The notes: generated by a model not told the origin, from the sequence alone. DNA of 24,007 nt from Nitrospinae bacterium RIFCSPLOWO2_12_FULL_45_22 (GCA_001803565.1 MHDQ01000174.1:1-24007), one strand, 5' to 3'. Shown: positions 1 to 8,782, numbered from the stretch's first letter. Made by a program: numbers and translations.

Positions 1-2321
1 TGCCAGTGCCTAACCAGCCGGGCAAGTCTGGTTATAAAAAGCCTCTTTCTTCGCAGCTTGTCTCCCGGAGAGCCAGGATTATCCGGGCCAAATTCCCCCA
101 GCACAAACCAATCAATGCCCAGGGCAGCCGGGACTTCTTTACTAATATAGAACCCTTCCTGCACAAGGCCCAGATAGCGAGCCTCTATAGCCGCCAGGGG
201 CAGGGCCGTATTAAAGTTCCGTACCAGCACGGCATGGGCCATCTTCCAGGCCCTTATTGCCCGGGAGTGTCGCCTAATACAACCCTTTATAAAGCCCGGC
301 AGGCCAGGGTAACGGTATCGCTTTATATAGATATTTTCTGGGCCTGAGCCAGTAGGTAAGGTTGTGTGAAAGAGGGTAGATTTTTTCGTTTCTTTCACTA
401 CTGTTAGATTTTCTAAATTATCAATCAGCGCTGGTAGTTCTTTCTCCATAGCCGCTGCCCGGCGGAGATATCCCCGGTAAGGGCCATTATTAAAGACCAT
501 AAAATCGTTATTGCTCCTCAGACAGCGTTTTTCTCGGCGGCTATAGAGTCTGAGAGAGGCTTTCCGGCTCCGGGCTTCAATCAGCCGGGCATATCGGGCT
601 ATATTATTTTCTATTCTCGTTATCTCCCGGCAATATTCTTTAAAAAACCGGAAACGGGCTGAAGCCCGGAGCCGCTGAGAAAAGAATAAGTTTAATTGCA
701 CCAGGTTATTTATCCTTTTATTCAGGCCTAAATCCTTCCCCTTTATCTTTACCTGATGGAGATCCATAAGGGATAACTGGTATGGCCCTTCAATGCCGTT
801 ACCTTTGACAAGGAAATTACCGGCATGAAAATCCGTATGATAGACCCCTTGCTGGTGGACTTTCTTGACCAATTGGGCCAGTTGGTTGGTTAGGGTCATC
901 TCTCGCCTAAAGCCTATCTTTCGGCCCTCTCGTAATGAGAGATTATCCAGAGAGAAGGCATCCTTTATCTCTTCCGTTATTAAGTAATTTTCTTGCAATA
1001 TCCTCCCCTTATACCGCTCGCCGATAGCTAAAGGGTTTATAGTAGGGATGCCTTTCTCTTTTAGCCTCAAGGCCGTCCCTGCCTCTCTTTGGGCCTTAGA
1101 AGGGCGAAAAAGATACTTGAACTGATCGCTCCACCCTGGTAATTTATATATCTTGAGATAGATACTCATAGGGTCGTTTCGGGTAGGGAGTTCTCCCTGG
1201 ACAATGCGCCGTATACGCCTGTCCTGTACAGTTAAACCGCTCTTCCCTGCTAGCAAGGCGTTTAGTGCCTCATAGGTTTCCTTAGTAAAGGCCGGCAATA
1301 GGTCTTGACGAATAAACCATTTTGTCCCGGCAAGCTGGATAGGTGTAGGAGAGAACCCTGGTGGCACTCCTTTGATGTCCGTCGGTCTTAAACCCATGCT
1401 GGCTGGGCATAAACGCAAATGCCAGAACAGAACGTACCAATATATGGCAGCCTTTTCCCGATAGTAGGGGGACCTGAATAAAGTAAGAAGATTGAGCAGG
1501 CTAGTAAATAGAGTGCTTAATATCAGTCTGAGGGATAACATAATAACCAGTAAGGTTAATCGGTGCCATCCCCGATGCTTCCTGAAGAAGAGATAGCGGG
1601 AGCGATAGTATTCTACCCGGGCCTTAGCCAGTTGTATTTGGGCGCTCTGGCCTTGAAGATGGACGATCTGGGCCGCAGGTAGATGATAGACCTTCCAGCC
1701 GGCCCTCCGGAGTCGAAAACACCAATCGGTCTCTTCCAGAAAAAAGAAATAGTCTTCATCCAATGGTCCTACTTGTTTAATCGCCTTGCTCCGTACCAGC
1801 ATGCAAGCCCCTATAACAGACTCTACCGCCAACGGCTCATCATAAGCCTGGTATTTACTGGGATACTTAGAGGGGAAAAGGTATCGCAGCAAACTCTTAT
1901 TAGTCAACTCAGTCAGCAGGTTAGGAAAATTATCAAAGGAGTTTTGTTTGGAACCAGCAGCATGAAGGAGTTGTCCACCAACTAAACCTACCTCCGGTCT
2001 CTTTTCCAAGAAGTCGAGGAGATAAGAAACCACTCCAGGCTTAAAGATTATATCGGTATTAAGGATAAGGACATAGGGACTGCTTGCCACCAGCAAAGCA
2101 GCATTACAGCCCCCAGCAAACCCTTTATTAACCGTATTCCTGATCAGATTAACCTGGGGAAACAACCGCCCTACTGCCTCGATGCTGCCGTCCTGAGAGG
2201 CATTATCCACTACCCAGACCTCCATATCTATTCCCTCTGTAGCTGCATAGAGGGACTGGAGGCAGTTCAAGAGGAGCTGCCGAGTATTGTAATTAACAAT
2301 AATAACTGATAATAAAGGCAT
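1..2321 (-). CDS. GT2 glycosyltransferase fused to two LPS-kinase domains (3' end cut)
   Basis: The reading frame is open from an ATG at 2321 to the left edge (773 codons seen, no stop), so the C-terminus is missing. Residues 1 to about 250 are a family 2 glycosyltransferase of the rhamnosyltransferase type: N-terminal LSVIIVNYNT, VVDNASQDGS, the metal-binding NTD at 88-90 and an EETDWCFRLRRAG motif. A hydrophobic stretch follows at about 255-300. Residues about 310-600 form a KdkA/WaaP-like lipopolysaccharide kinase with Lys390, the catalytic loop HTDFHAGN (495-502) and metal-binding Asp520 in MDLHQ. From about 645 a second kinase of the same family begins: IYIKRYRYPG with Lys667, then an RAW...PLA..EAR pattern. 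The likely role is adding a sugar and phosphorylating a lipid A or core glycan at the inner membrane; the acceptor is inferred. No clear ribosome-binding site precedes the ATG. Confidence 0.85.
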   Translation of the reverse strand, partial: MPLLSVIIVNYNTRQLLLNCLQSLYAATEGIDMEVWVVDNASQDGSIEAVGRLFPQVNLIRNTVNKGFAGGCNAALLVASSPYVLILNTDIIFKPGVVSYLLDFLEKRPEVGLVGGQLLHAAGSKQNSFDNFPNLLTELTNKSLLRYLFPSKYPSKYQAYDEPLAVESVIGACMLVRSKAIKQVGPLDEDYFFFLEETDWCFRLRRAGWKVYHLPAAQIVHLQGQSAQIQLAKARVEYYRSRYLFFRKHRGWHRLTLLVIMLSLRLILSTLFTSLLNLLTLFRSPYYREKAAIYWYVLFWHLRLCPASMGLRPTDIKGVPPGFSPTPIQLAGTKWFIRQDLLPAFTKETYEALNALLAGKSGLTVQDRRIRRIVQGELPTRNDPMSIYLKIYKLPGWSDQFKYLFRPSKAQREAGTALRLKEKGIPTINPLAIGERYKGRILQENYLITEEIKDAFSLDNLSLREGRKIGFRREMTLTNQLAQLVKKVHQQGVYHTDFHAGNFLVKGNGIEGPYQLSLMDLHQVKIKGKDLGLNKRINNLVQLNLFFSQRLRASARFRFFKEYCREITRIENNIARYARLIEARSRKASLRLYSRREKRCLRSNNDFMVFNNGPYRGYLRRAAAMEKELPALIDNLENLTVVKETKKSTLFHTTLPTGSGPENIYIKRYRYPGLPGFIKGCIRRHSRAIRAWKMAHAVLVRNFNTALPLAAIEARYLGLVQEGFYISKEVPAALGIDWFVLGEFGPDNPGSPGDKLRRKRLFITRLARLVRHW

Positions 2322-2368
2322 CAAATTGTAATTACTCGGATTTCCACGGAACAATTTTTGCCATCATT

Positions 2369-2450
2369 GCAAAATTAGCAATGCAAAATTAGCAATTAAC
2401 AAGAAGGAATTGATTTTGAAATGCTAATTGCTAATTTTATATTTTGCATT
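2369..2450. repeat. Tandem 14-mer and long hairpin with 7-bp periodicity
   Basis: The 14-mer GCAAAATTAGCAAT occurs twice in perfect tandem (2369-2382 and 2383-2396). The arm 2385-2398 is the exact 14-bp reverse complement of 2425-2438, leaving a 26-nt loop, and an outer pair joins 2380-2389 with 2441-2450. It fills the spacer between the split glycosyltransferase and the GT2-kinase gene, so an RNA spanning both would carry this stem. There is no U-tract typical of an intrinsic terminator. Confidence 0.75.
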
Positions 2451-2468
2451 GAAACGGATTTTTGTCCA

Positions 2469-2500
2469 CCTGTCTGCGTGCATCCTGACGCCTAGGCAGG
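2469..2500. repeat. Small imperfect hairpin (CCTG...CAGG type)
   Basis: CCTGTCTGCGT pairs imperfectly with a CGCCTAGGCAGG arm around a short loop. Related CCTAGGC or CAGGCAGG words recur at about 4120-4130 and 4383-4395, which suggests a degenerate dispersed intergenic element. No function is visible. Confidence 0.4.
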
Positions 2501-2545
2501 CCCGTGGTAAAAATCCCCTGAACACTTACCTTACTTACCTTGAAT

Positions 2546-3259
2546 TCAGTTTCTCAGTATGCGGTATATGAGCCATTTGTCCCCGCCTTCCTCTCTCCTG
2601 GCTTGCATCTTGCCTGGTATCAAGGCCAACTCGTCAGGGTGCATAGCCTGGAGGAAGGCGGTTAAGCCGGGACCTAAATCCCTGGTATCCACAATAAGGT
2701 AGTGGGCCCCGGTCTTTCTGGCTAACTGTATAATTGCCGAATAATTGTAGTCTTTCAATGATATGGTTTTACCCCGGGCATAAAAGGCAAAGCGGGGATC
2801 GCGGCTTATAATAATGGGGTGCTTAATCCCGTTTTCCCTGAGCCAGAGCCCAATCTCCTTCCTCAAATCCTGATTTCCTCTAAGGGATGCCAGGGACTTG
2901 GGCAGCATGATAACCATAGCCAAAATAACCAGTAGCCCTGCCCATCTATTTGCTGACCATAAGGAGCTTTTCTTACTAAGTCGGGCTGCCAGCTCCCATA
3001 GTCCCAACCCACACCATAACAGCACCAGGATAACTATAGGCAAAAAATAACGCTTGCTGGAATAATGATGGGTAAGGAAAAAGAGCCAGAGCAAGAAAAA
3101 ATATGGGATAGTGTAGGCGGCAAGATAAAGCTCTCCTTTATGGTATTTAGGGAGGGTGTGGCGCCTGACCAGACCAAAGAGAAAAAAGATGATCAGGAAG
3201 GGATGGGCAGCAGAAAAAAATTTCAGGATCAGCTTATAAAAGGCTATAAAGACAGTCAT
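2546..3259 (-). CDS. C-terminal half of a split family 39-type glycosyltransferase
   Basis: This 237-residue frame has about four membrane segments: around IIFFLFGLV, a strongly hydrophobic stretch near 47-62, YFLPIVILVLLWCGLGL and WAGLLVILAMVIML. A soluble tail of about 100 residues follows. There is no N-terminal catalytic Asp loop of its own. Its start overlaps the stop of the preceding frame in an ATGA arrangement, and the two products together (253 + 237 = 490 residues) match the usual length of one ArnT/PMT-like GT-C enzyme. One extra A in the AAAA run at the junction would fuse the frames. It may be a broken gene, a translationally coupled two-part enzyme or a sequencing indel. Confidence 0.7.
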   Translation of the reverse strand: MTVFIAFYKLILKFFSAAHPFLIIFFLFGLVRRHTLPKYHKGELYLAAYTIPYFFLLWLFFLTHHYSSKRYFLPIVILVLLWCGLGLWELAARLSKKSSLWSANRWAGLLVILAMVIMLPKSLASLRGNQDLRKEIGLWLRENGIKHPIIISRDPRFAFYARGKTISLKDYNYSAIIQLARKTGAHYLIVDTRDLGPGLTAFLQAMHPDELALIPGKMQARREEGGDKWLIYRILRN

Positions 3260-4017
3260 TTTGTCTCGATCTCAGGGGCTTGAGTGAGGCCAATAAGGGT
3301 TTTTAAACTCTTCTTTTTGGTCAGCATCCAGGAGCCAGTTTCTAGCTTGAGATGGAGCAGATAAGGGAATGCTAGCAGGAAAAAGGCCAGGGCTATAGAA
3401 GTAACAGCCACTAATCTTTGTCTATAATCTCTTCTAAAATGCCTTGCCCCAGCCACCATCACCCAAAGGACCAGGATAAATAGCGTGCCAAGGCCCTCCG
3501 GCCGGGTCAGATATGCCAAAGAGCCGGCCACAGAAGCCAGGAAATAGTAGCGATATTTTTTGCTGATAAGGGCTTGCCAGCCAAGGGCTATTGCCAGCAC
3601 ATAAAAAAAGATATAGGTAGCTTCAGAAAGTACTTCGGCTGAGGTGCGTACCAGATAAGGCTGGCAGGCAAACAGCAGACTGGCAATGACTGCCGTAGGG
3701 AAATTAAATATCTTAAGGCCCAGAAAATAAACGGGTATTAGGGTTAAGGAGCCAAGAACTACTGAGACAAACTGACCAGCCCTTTCAGGTTCAGAGAATA
3801 ACGGGTATATCGGTGCAATAAGCAAAGGGTAGAGGGGATGAAAATCTTCGGCTATGCCTTTATGAAACTCACCATGGCTGAAGTGTTCCGCCATCTCCAG
3901 GTATTTTATCCCATCCTTAGCGATCATACCAGCATTATGTGCCGCTGTTATACGAATAACCAGGGCAATAAGAATCAGGATGATCAACGCTAATGACTTG
4001 TATTTTATATCTTTCAA
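3256..4017 (-). CDS. N-terminal half of a split family 39-type (PMT/ArnT-like) glycosyltransferase
   Basis: The 253-residue product starts at TTG (4017), with an AAGGGA ribosome-binding site about 6 nt upstream. It has an N-terminal membrane anchor (about 8-27), then a periplasmic loop with the acidic GT-C motif KDGIKYLEMAEHF (Asp35, the likely catalytic base), followed by several more hydrophobic segments. Enzymes of this fold move a sugar from a polyprenyl phosphate donor to lipid or protein on the outer face of the inner membrane. The frame ends at 3256, where the next frame begins with a 4-bp overlap. Gene neighbours are envelope-glycan genes, so a lipid- or polysaccharide-modifying role is more likely than protein mannosylation. 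Confidence 0.7.
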   Translation of the reverse strand: MKDIKYKSLALIILILIALVIRITAAHNAGMIAKDGIKYLEMAEHFSHGEFHKGIAEDFHPLYPLLIAPIYPLFSEPERAGQFVSVVLGSLTLIPVYFLGLKIFNFPTAVIASLLFACQPYLVRTSAEVLSEATYIFFYVLAIALGWQALISKKYRYYFLASVAGSLAYLTRPEGLGTLFILVLWVMVAGARHFRRDYRQRLVAVTSIALAFFLLAFPYLLHLKLETGSWMLTKKKSLKTLIGLTQAPEIETK

Positions 4018-4075
4018 TCTTGTCCCTTTCTCTTGTATCTCAAATCTTCTCTGGATTACTCTGGTTTTAAATTAA

Positions 4076-4095
4076 CCGCCTTCGGCGGGACTTTT
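4076..4095. terminator. Possible bidirectional hairpin terminator
   Basis: CCGCC and GGCGG pair around a TTC loop (4076-4088), followed on the plus strand by ACTTTTT. On the minus strand, the direction of the local genes, the same stem is followed only by TTAATTT. It lies about 190 bp past the exporter stop, so it could end that transcript, but the minus-side U-tract is weak. Confidence 0.3.
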
Positions 4096-4246
4096 TAGAC
4101 CTGTCTGACAAGGCACAGGCAGGCAGGATCAACAGGAGTTACAATTTTTTATCTTTGGAGCCTCCTCCACATCTGACCAAAAGTAGTTAATCGGTTGAAA
4201 GAGCATAATGACTCACCTGTGTAAGAACAGGAGATTTGGAGATTAT

Positions 4247-4284
4247 GAGGATAGGGGGATATAATTGTTATTTCCCCTATCTCC
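4247..4284 (-). repeat. Stem-loop immediately after the exporter stop codon
   Basis: GAGGATAGGGG (4247-4257) pairs with CCCCTATCTCC (4274-4284) with 10 of 11 matches around a 16-nt A+T-rich loop, abutting the TAA of the MMPL gene. It could protect or terminate the message, although no U-run follows on the minus strand. Confidence 0.45.
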
Positions 4285-6690
4285 TTATCCCCCTTTTCTT
4301 ACACTTTTGTATTTATCATGTTTTATCCTGTAAATCCTGTCAAAAAAATGAAAATTCCTATACGATCTAGTTAAGGAATTCCGGCCTAGGCGAGGCCTAA
4401 TCAAAAAGAGTAAGGCTGGAACCAAGCTTACGGCGGCCAAGGCATTGATAAACATCATTAGAGATAGCAGTATAGCCATTTCTGCCTGAAAGCGGATACT
4501 GGATAGAAAATACCAAAATATAATCGCGCCTATCAAGCAAAGGGCCGTGAAAGTAACGGCCATTCCGCTGGTAGTAATAGCTTTTTGGATGGCGGTTGTG
4601 AGATCCTGTCCCATTTTTTTGTATTCCTGCCTTGCTCTATCCATAATATACACAGCATAATCAACTCCCACACCGATTCCTAAAGCTGTCACGGGAAGGG
4701 TATTTATATTCATGCCAATATCAGCTAGTACCATATAAGCTGTACAGATGAAAGTAGCCATAACCAGAGGGGCGATTATCAATAAAGTAGCAGTGATAGA
4801 AGAATAGCTGATAAAGATGCATAAAAATACCATGGCCAGCACCAGGATCAAATTCCATCGGTTAGATTTAGCTATCATTTCATTAGTACCAGCTAAGACC
4901 CCTATTATACCTCCGGCTAATTTAAAACTGATATCGTTAGTGGGGTAGCTTTTGATAAAATCCTGGGCCTGGCTTATAACTTTTTTAATAGTATCAGGCC
5001 GGGTATCTTTGTAATACATGGTTATTTTAGCCTCTTTGGCCTTCATATCTATATAAGAAGAAAGGACTCGGGGCACGGTTGATCCACATTCGTATAAAAA
5101 AAGGAGCCCGCCTACTTCGGATAAAGTACCAGGCACCATAGCCCATTTAGGATCGTCGTAATGCCATATTTTATTAACAGCCTTTACTAAGGTTGCTATA
5201 CTTATTCCTCCTCCAGCGCTCGGGTTTTTTAATAAATGAGCCTGAAATTTTTCCATAATAGAAAGAACCCTCGGTTCTTTCATAATAAAGGGATGATCGC
5301 CCGATAGGATTATATGGAGTTGATTTGCTCCAATAAAGTTTTGGTTAAGCCAGGCGGAAGCTTTATTATACTCCGAGTCAGGATATAGCAAGGATGAGCC
5401 AGGCCGATTGTCTCCGATGATGAGTTTGGGGCTTATGGCTGAAGATAGTCCCAGCAAAACCATTGCTATTATCAATATTAACCAACATCCTCGGCGGTTA
5501 GTAGAGAAAGCTGCCATATGCTTCAGATAAGCTGCTATAGGTTTGACCTTGTACCGGGTTCTTTTTTTAGGGGCTGGGAGTAAGGATATTAATAAGGGTG
5601 TTAAGATCAAAACGGAAACAATGATGCTTAGCGCCCAAAAGGCGCAAAAAAAAGCTAATTTTCTCATCACTGGTATAGAGGCTACAGCCATAATCAATAT
5701 CCCACCAGCATCGGTAATTACTCCCACCGTGCCGGGGAGGAAAAGCTCCCCCATAGCTAGAATAGCTGAACTTTCCTTATCGCCGGTAATTTCGTATTCT
5801 TCCAAAAAACGTTCCGTTACTTGGACAGAATGGCTGATACAGCGGGCCGTAATAATTAGAGGAATTACCAAGGTAAGGGGATCGAAATTATAACCCATCA
5901 TGCTAGCAAAACCTAATCCCCAGAGACAACTCACTGTCGCTCCCACTAATGGGACGACAACACCCACTGACCTCCTAAAATAGAAGGTTAGAAGTAATGC
6001 CAGAACCAGCATAGTAATCATCAAGATAAATAAGGTTTGGGGATAGTAATGATCAACCCAGCCATAAAGCATGGGCTGTCCCGTAATGTATAATCGGGTG
6101 TTTTTATCCTCCACCTGTTTTTGTAATTCTTTCAGTCTAGCAAAGAGGTCTCCATAATCTACTCTGCCTTCCAAAAAGCCCGCCGTGATTAAGGCAGCTT
6201 TCCCATCAAAAGAAATAAGCCTGCCATAAACTGCTTCATTACTAAAACACTGGGTTCTCAATCTTGCTAACTCCATAGGGGTTTCAGGGATTTTATCAGG
6301 CAGTAATAGCTCAGAATATACCATACCTATTAAGGTTGTCCTTACACTTCGGGTATTGATGTGGGCTAATGAATCAACCTGATAATGATCTATACCGGGA
6401 AGGAAGTCCATTTGCTCGGTAAGGTATTTGATCTTGGACAATGTTGTAGGGTTAAAGATATCTCCAGTTTTAACCTCCAGGGCTACGGTTAATAAATTTG
6501 CTCCACCAAATTTGTCCTTGACTTCCTGATGTACCTTAATAAAGGGGTGATTTGCCGGGAGCAAGTCTTCAAATTTAGAATAGAGGGAAAGTTTTAGCAG
6601 ATGGTAAGAGAAAAAGATGGTGGTTAAAAAGATAACCAGTAAGGTTAGTAACCGATGTTTCATAATCCATAGGGCAAATCTTAAGCTCAT
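4285..6690 (-). CDS. RND superfamily exporter with two MMPL domains
   Basis: The 801-residue protein has the two-fold RND plan. After a first membrane helix (about 13-33) comes a large periplasmic loop (KFEDLLPANHPFIKV onwards), a five-helix bundle containing FDPLTLVIPLIITARCISHS, a second N-terminal-type helix, a second periplasmic loop and a second bundle with the family motif GIGVGVDYAVYIMDR. Members are proton-driven exporters of lipids or other hydrophobic compounds, comparable to MmpL and HpnN. It has no adjacent adaptor or outer-membrane partner here. Lying between sugar transferases, it may move an envelope lipid; that is inference. The last 34 residues, after LLFLIRPR, are basic and hydrophilic and appear to be encoded by an intergenic repeat that the frame reads through. 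The start follows a weak upstream GAGGAG. Confidence 0.85.
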   Translation of the reverse strand: MSLRFALWIMKHRLLTLLVIFLTTIFFSYHLLKLSLYSKFEDLLPANHPFIKVHQEVKDKFGGANLLTVALEVKTGDIFNPTTLSKIKYLTEQMDFLPGIDHYQVDSLAHINTRSVRTTLIGMVYSELLLPDKIPETPMELARLRTQCFSNEAVYGRLISFDGKAALITAGFLEGRVDYGDLFARLKELQKQVEDKNTRLYITGQPMLYGWVDHYYPQTLFILMITMLVLALLLTFYFRRSVGVVVPLVGATVSCLWGLGFASMMGYNFDPLTLVIPLIITARCISHSVQVTERFLEEYEITGDKESSAILAMGELFLPGTVGVITDAGGILIMAVASIPVMRKLAFFCAFWALSIIVSVLILTPLLISLLPAPKKRTRYKVKPIAAYLKHMAAFSTNRRGCWLILIIAMVLLGLSSAISPKLIIGDNRPGSSLLYPDSEYNKASAWLNQNFIGANQLHIILSGDHPFIMKEPRVLSIMEKFQAHLLKNPSAGGGISIATLVKAVNKIWHYDDPKWAMVPGTLSEVGGLLFLYECGSTVPRVLSSYIDMKAKEAKITMYYKDTRPDTIKKVISQAQDFIKSYPTNDISFKLAGGIIGVLAGTNEMIAKSNRWNLILVLAMVFLCIFISYSSITATLLIIAPLVMATFICTAYMVLADIGMNINTLPVTALGIGVGVDYAVYIMDRARQEYKKMGQDLTTAIQKAITTSGMAVTFTALCLIGAIIFWYFLSSIRFQAEMAILLSLMMFINALAAVSLVPALLFLIRPRLGRNSLTRSYRNFHFFDRIYRIKHDKYKSVRKGG
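4350..4373. repeat. Copy A of a 24-bp dispersed repeat, inside the exporter 3' end
   Basis: This stretch matches 20060-20083 at 21 of 24 positions (shared core GAAAATTCCTAT, then ATCT and GTTA). Here it is translated as part of the exporter C-terminal tail. The copy at 20060 instead provides the stop codon of another gene. Confidence 0.6.
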
Positions 6691-6853
6691 ACCTGACAGA
6701 GTAAACTCCTCTATTAGCTCTTCTATTAAATGTTATAGCGCCTCATATTTTTAGTTTGATATTGCCCCATTATTGTTGGGGATCCCCTCTATAAGCTTGT
6801 CTCTATAAAGACGGACACAATATCCTACCCCTACAGCACGGAATCGGATAATG

Positions 6854-7867
6854 TCAGCCTAAATATGCCTTTTCTAAGATCGTATTAAACAAGGGGCTGA
6901 GGGCCTGATAAGAGAAAGAGGTTTCTATTTTTTCCCGGGCGGCCCGGCCCATCTGTAGCCGCAGTCCTGGATTTTCGATTAAGAGAGTCAGCTTCTCTAA
7001 CCACTCCTGAGGTTGCGACACTAAGAAGCCTTCTATTCCATTGGCTACTATGTCCCTATTAGCCTCGGTAACAGTGGCTACTACAGGCATACCTAGCGCC
7101 ATATATTTCAGGAGTTTAAAGCCACATTTACCCCTTGACCATAGATCATCACCCAGGGGCATTAGGCCAATATCAAAACTCCCTATCTCTTCTACCTCTT
7201 CTTCTTCCCGCCAATACTTATGGATTGCCCTTACTCCTGGTAGCTCAGGAAATTTCTGGCTGATGATCTTTAGCGCCACCTGGGGGTATTTTTGGGTTAT
7301 TTTTTCCAACACATCTCCCAGCCTCTGCAAATAGGGAATGTTGCCGGGACTGCCATACCAGCCTATAATAATCTGATCTCCCGGGGCTCTAGTAGCTCGA
7401 TAATTGTATCTATCAGTATCTACCGGGGTAGGTAAGGGATAAACGTTCTTATTGAATCTAAGGGCTTCTTGCTGCAAGAAAGAGTTGCCCGCAATAATTG
7501 TCTGACAATACACCATCATCCGCTGGAAATTTTTATAACTATTCCTAACCTTAAGGGATAGTGCTTTTTTGGTATTAAGGGAGGGGTCCAGAGCGGGGTA
7601 CATGATGGCATCGTCAAAATCAAATACAATCCGGGGATTTAAGGCCCTCAGTAAGCTTATTTCCCAGATGTGCAAGAGCTTTTTTTGGATAAAGATGCCC
7701 TGGTAGGCCATGGCCTTCGTTAAAATCCATAGCCGCTTCAAGGGTGTTTTAGGCAGATAAGCCAAATCCCACTGCCAACGGCAAGGATCAAGTCGTTTCA
7801 GGTGTTCTAACACCCTCAGCTTTGTACTAGGCAGATCTTTTCCCGCTAACAAAAAGAGTATCTTCAT
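6854..7867 (-). CDS. Family 4-type (GT-B) glycosyltransferase
   Basis: The 337-residue product has the C-terminal Rossmann half of a GT-B retaining transferase: IIIGWYGSPGN (about 166-176) starts the domain, and the donor-binding region is KCGFKLLKYMALGMPVV (247-263) followed by EANRDIV. The N-terminal half contains FDFDDA (83-88), frequent in bacterial family 4 enzymes that act on lipid-linked or surface sugars. It has no membrane segments and should be cytoplasmic or peripheral. It starts 10 bp after the methyltransferase stop, so the two are probably co-transcribed. The sugar and acceptor cannot be told from the sequence. Confidence 0.85.
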   Translation of the reverse strand: MKILFLLAGKDLPSTKLRVLEHLKRLDPCRWQWDLAYLPKTPLKRLWILTKAMAYQGIFIQKKLLHIWEISLLRALNPRIVFDFDDAIMYPALDPSLNTKKALSLKVRNSYKNFQRMMVYCQTIIAGNSFLQQEALRFNKNVYPLPTPVDTDRYNYRATRAPGDQIIIGWYGSPGNIPYLQRLGDVLEKITQKYPQVALKIISQKFPELPGVRAIHKYWREEEEVEEIGSFDIGLMPLGDDLWSRGKCGFKLLKYMALGMPVVATVTEANRDIVANGIEGFLVSQPQEWLEKLTLLIENPGLRLQMGRAAREKIETSFSYQALSPLFNTILEKAYLG

Positions 7868-7877
7868 GTCCGTTATT

Positions 7878-8531
7878 CTAAAGAGGTTTCCGGCCCACTA
7901 TCAGGATTGAGCGGGCAAAATCTATCCCCAGGTATCTGTGTAATGGAGCGGCCAGGTATAGCCTGAATAATCGTGGGATGAAGGGGGCATTATATACCCT
8001 ATAAATCCCTTCTATCTGATACCCTAGAGAGAGTATAAGACCACCCAGCTCATCGTAGCGATATGGGGTTTTATGGGAAATATCCCAGAAGCGGGTAGGG
8101 TGATAGAGATTAGGAGTAGATAGGATCAGCCAACCCCCTTTATTTAACAAAAGAAAGACCCGGCCCAGCAGTCCAAGCCCCTCCTCCAGGGGCAGATGTT
8201 CTATAACTTCTAATAAGAGAATGATGTTAAAGGTCTCCTTAATCTCTTCTAAACAATAATAGTCCTGATAATTAGCCCGGTCAGTATCCATACTCCGGTA
8301 AAAAATATCAGTGGATAATTGCTTTAGCTTAACTTCCCGGCTGCGGTCATAGGCCCCTATATCCAGGATATTCTCACCATTTTTGACTTTTTGGGCTATT
8401 AGTCCATGGACATTTTTGATGACTTTCAGCCGCCAAAAATTTGGGAATTGTTTTCTTATAGCAAGTCTTTCCTTCTGCAACTCACTCCAGTTCATATAAT
8501 TCCCCACGCCAGCTATACTTAACCTGGTCAT
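7878..8531 (-). CDS. Class I SAM-dependent methyltransferase
   Basis: The 217-residue protein has the Rossmann-type methyltransferase motifs: motif I NILDIGAYDRS (54-64), an acidic residue ending strand 2 in SMDTD, and LLLEVIEHLP (105-114), as in UbiG-like and polysaccharide-linked methyltransferases. STPN follows in the later strand. It likely methylates a sugar or lipid intermediate in the same envelope pathway as the glycosyltransferase 10 bp downstream. Two starts are credible: ATG at 8531 with GGAAAG about 9 nt upstream, or ATG at 8495 (residue 13) with GGGGA about 6 nt upstream. Confidence 0.8.
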   Translation of the reverse strand: MTRLSIAGVGNYMNWSELQKERLAIRKQFPNFWRLKVIKNVHGLIAQKVKNGENILDIGAYDRSREVKLKQLSTDIFYRSMDTDRANYQDYYCLEEIKETFNIILLLEVIEHLPLEEGLGLLGRVFLLLNKGGWLILSTPNLYHPTRFWDISHKTPYRYDELGGLILSLGYQIEGIYRVYNAPFIPRLFRLYLAAPLHRYLGIDFARSILIVGRKPL

Positions 8532-8653
8532 AAATTGTTACTTTCCAAAAAAGGATTCAGGCGAGATGCCTGATCTGGTCTCAATGTTATTTGATAAAAA
8601 CAGCCTGAGTATCCGGCTGGGAAAAAGCTAGCTGAAAAGTATAGACCCATCCT

Positions 8654-8681
8654 ATTTTATACTAAAAAGCGGGTAGTGCAA
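8654..8681 (-). promoter_or_regulatory. Candidate promoter for the methyltransferase operon
   Basis: On the minus strand TTGCAC (8681-8676) and TAAAAT (8659-8654) are separated by 16 bp, which fits a moderate sigma-70 promoter about 115 bp upstream of the methyltransferase. It is back to back with the toxin-antitoxin promoter. Confidence 0.3.
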
Positions 8682-8753
8682 GGACAATGGTAGGCATCGA
8701 GTTTTCTGTCGTGAGGCTCCCCCCTATCCCGATTAGACCCTCTCGACAATAAA

Positions 8754-8782
8754 TTGACATAAGCACAGTAACTGACTATAAT
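8754..8782 (+). promoter_or_regulatory. Perfect-consensus sigma-70 promoter of the toxin-antitoxin pair
   Basis: TTGACA (8754-8759) and TATAAT (8777-8782) are both exact consensus hexamers with an optimal 17-bp spacer. The transcript should begin near 8789, only about 4 nt before the toxin ATG at 8793. So strong a promoter implies tight repression, for which the overlapping palindrome is the obvious site. Confidence 0.85.

Noticed and set aside
6778-6787. GGGGATCCCC palindrome upstream of the exporter as an operator
   Set aside because: It is a short isolated 10-bp palindrome with no convincing promoter beside it; chance is sufficient.
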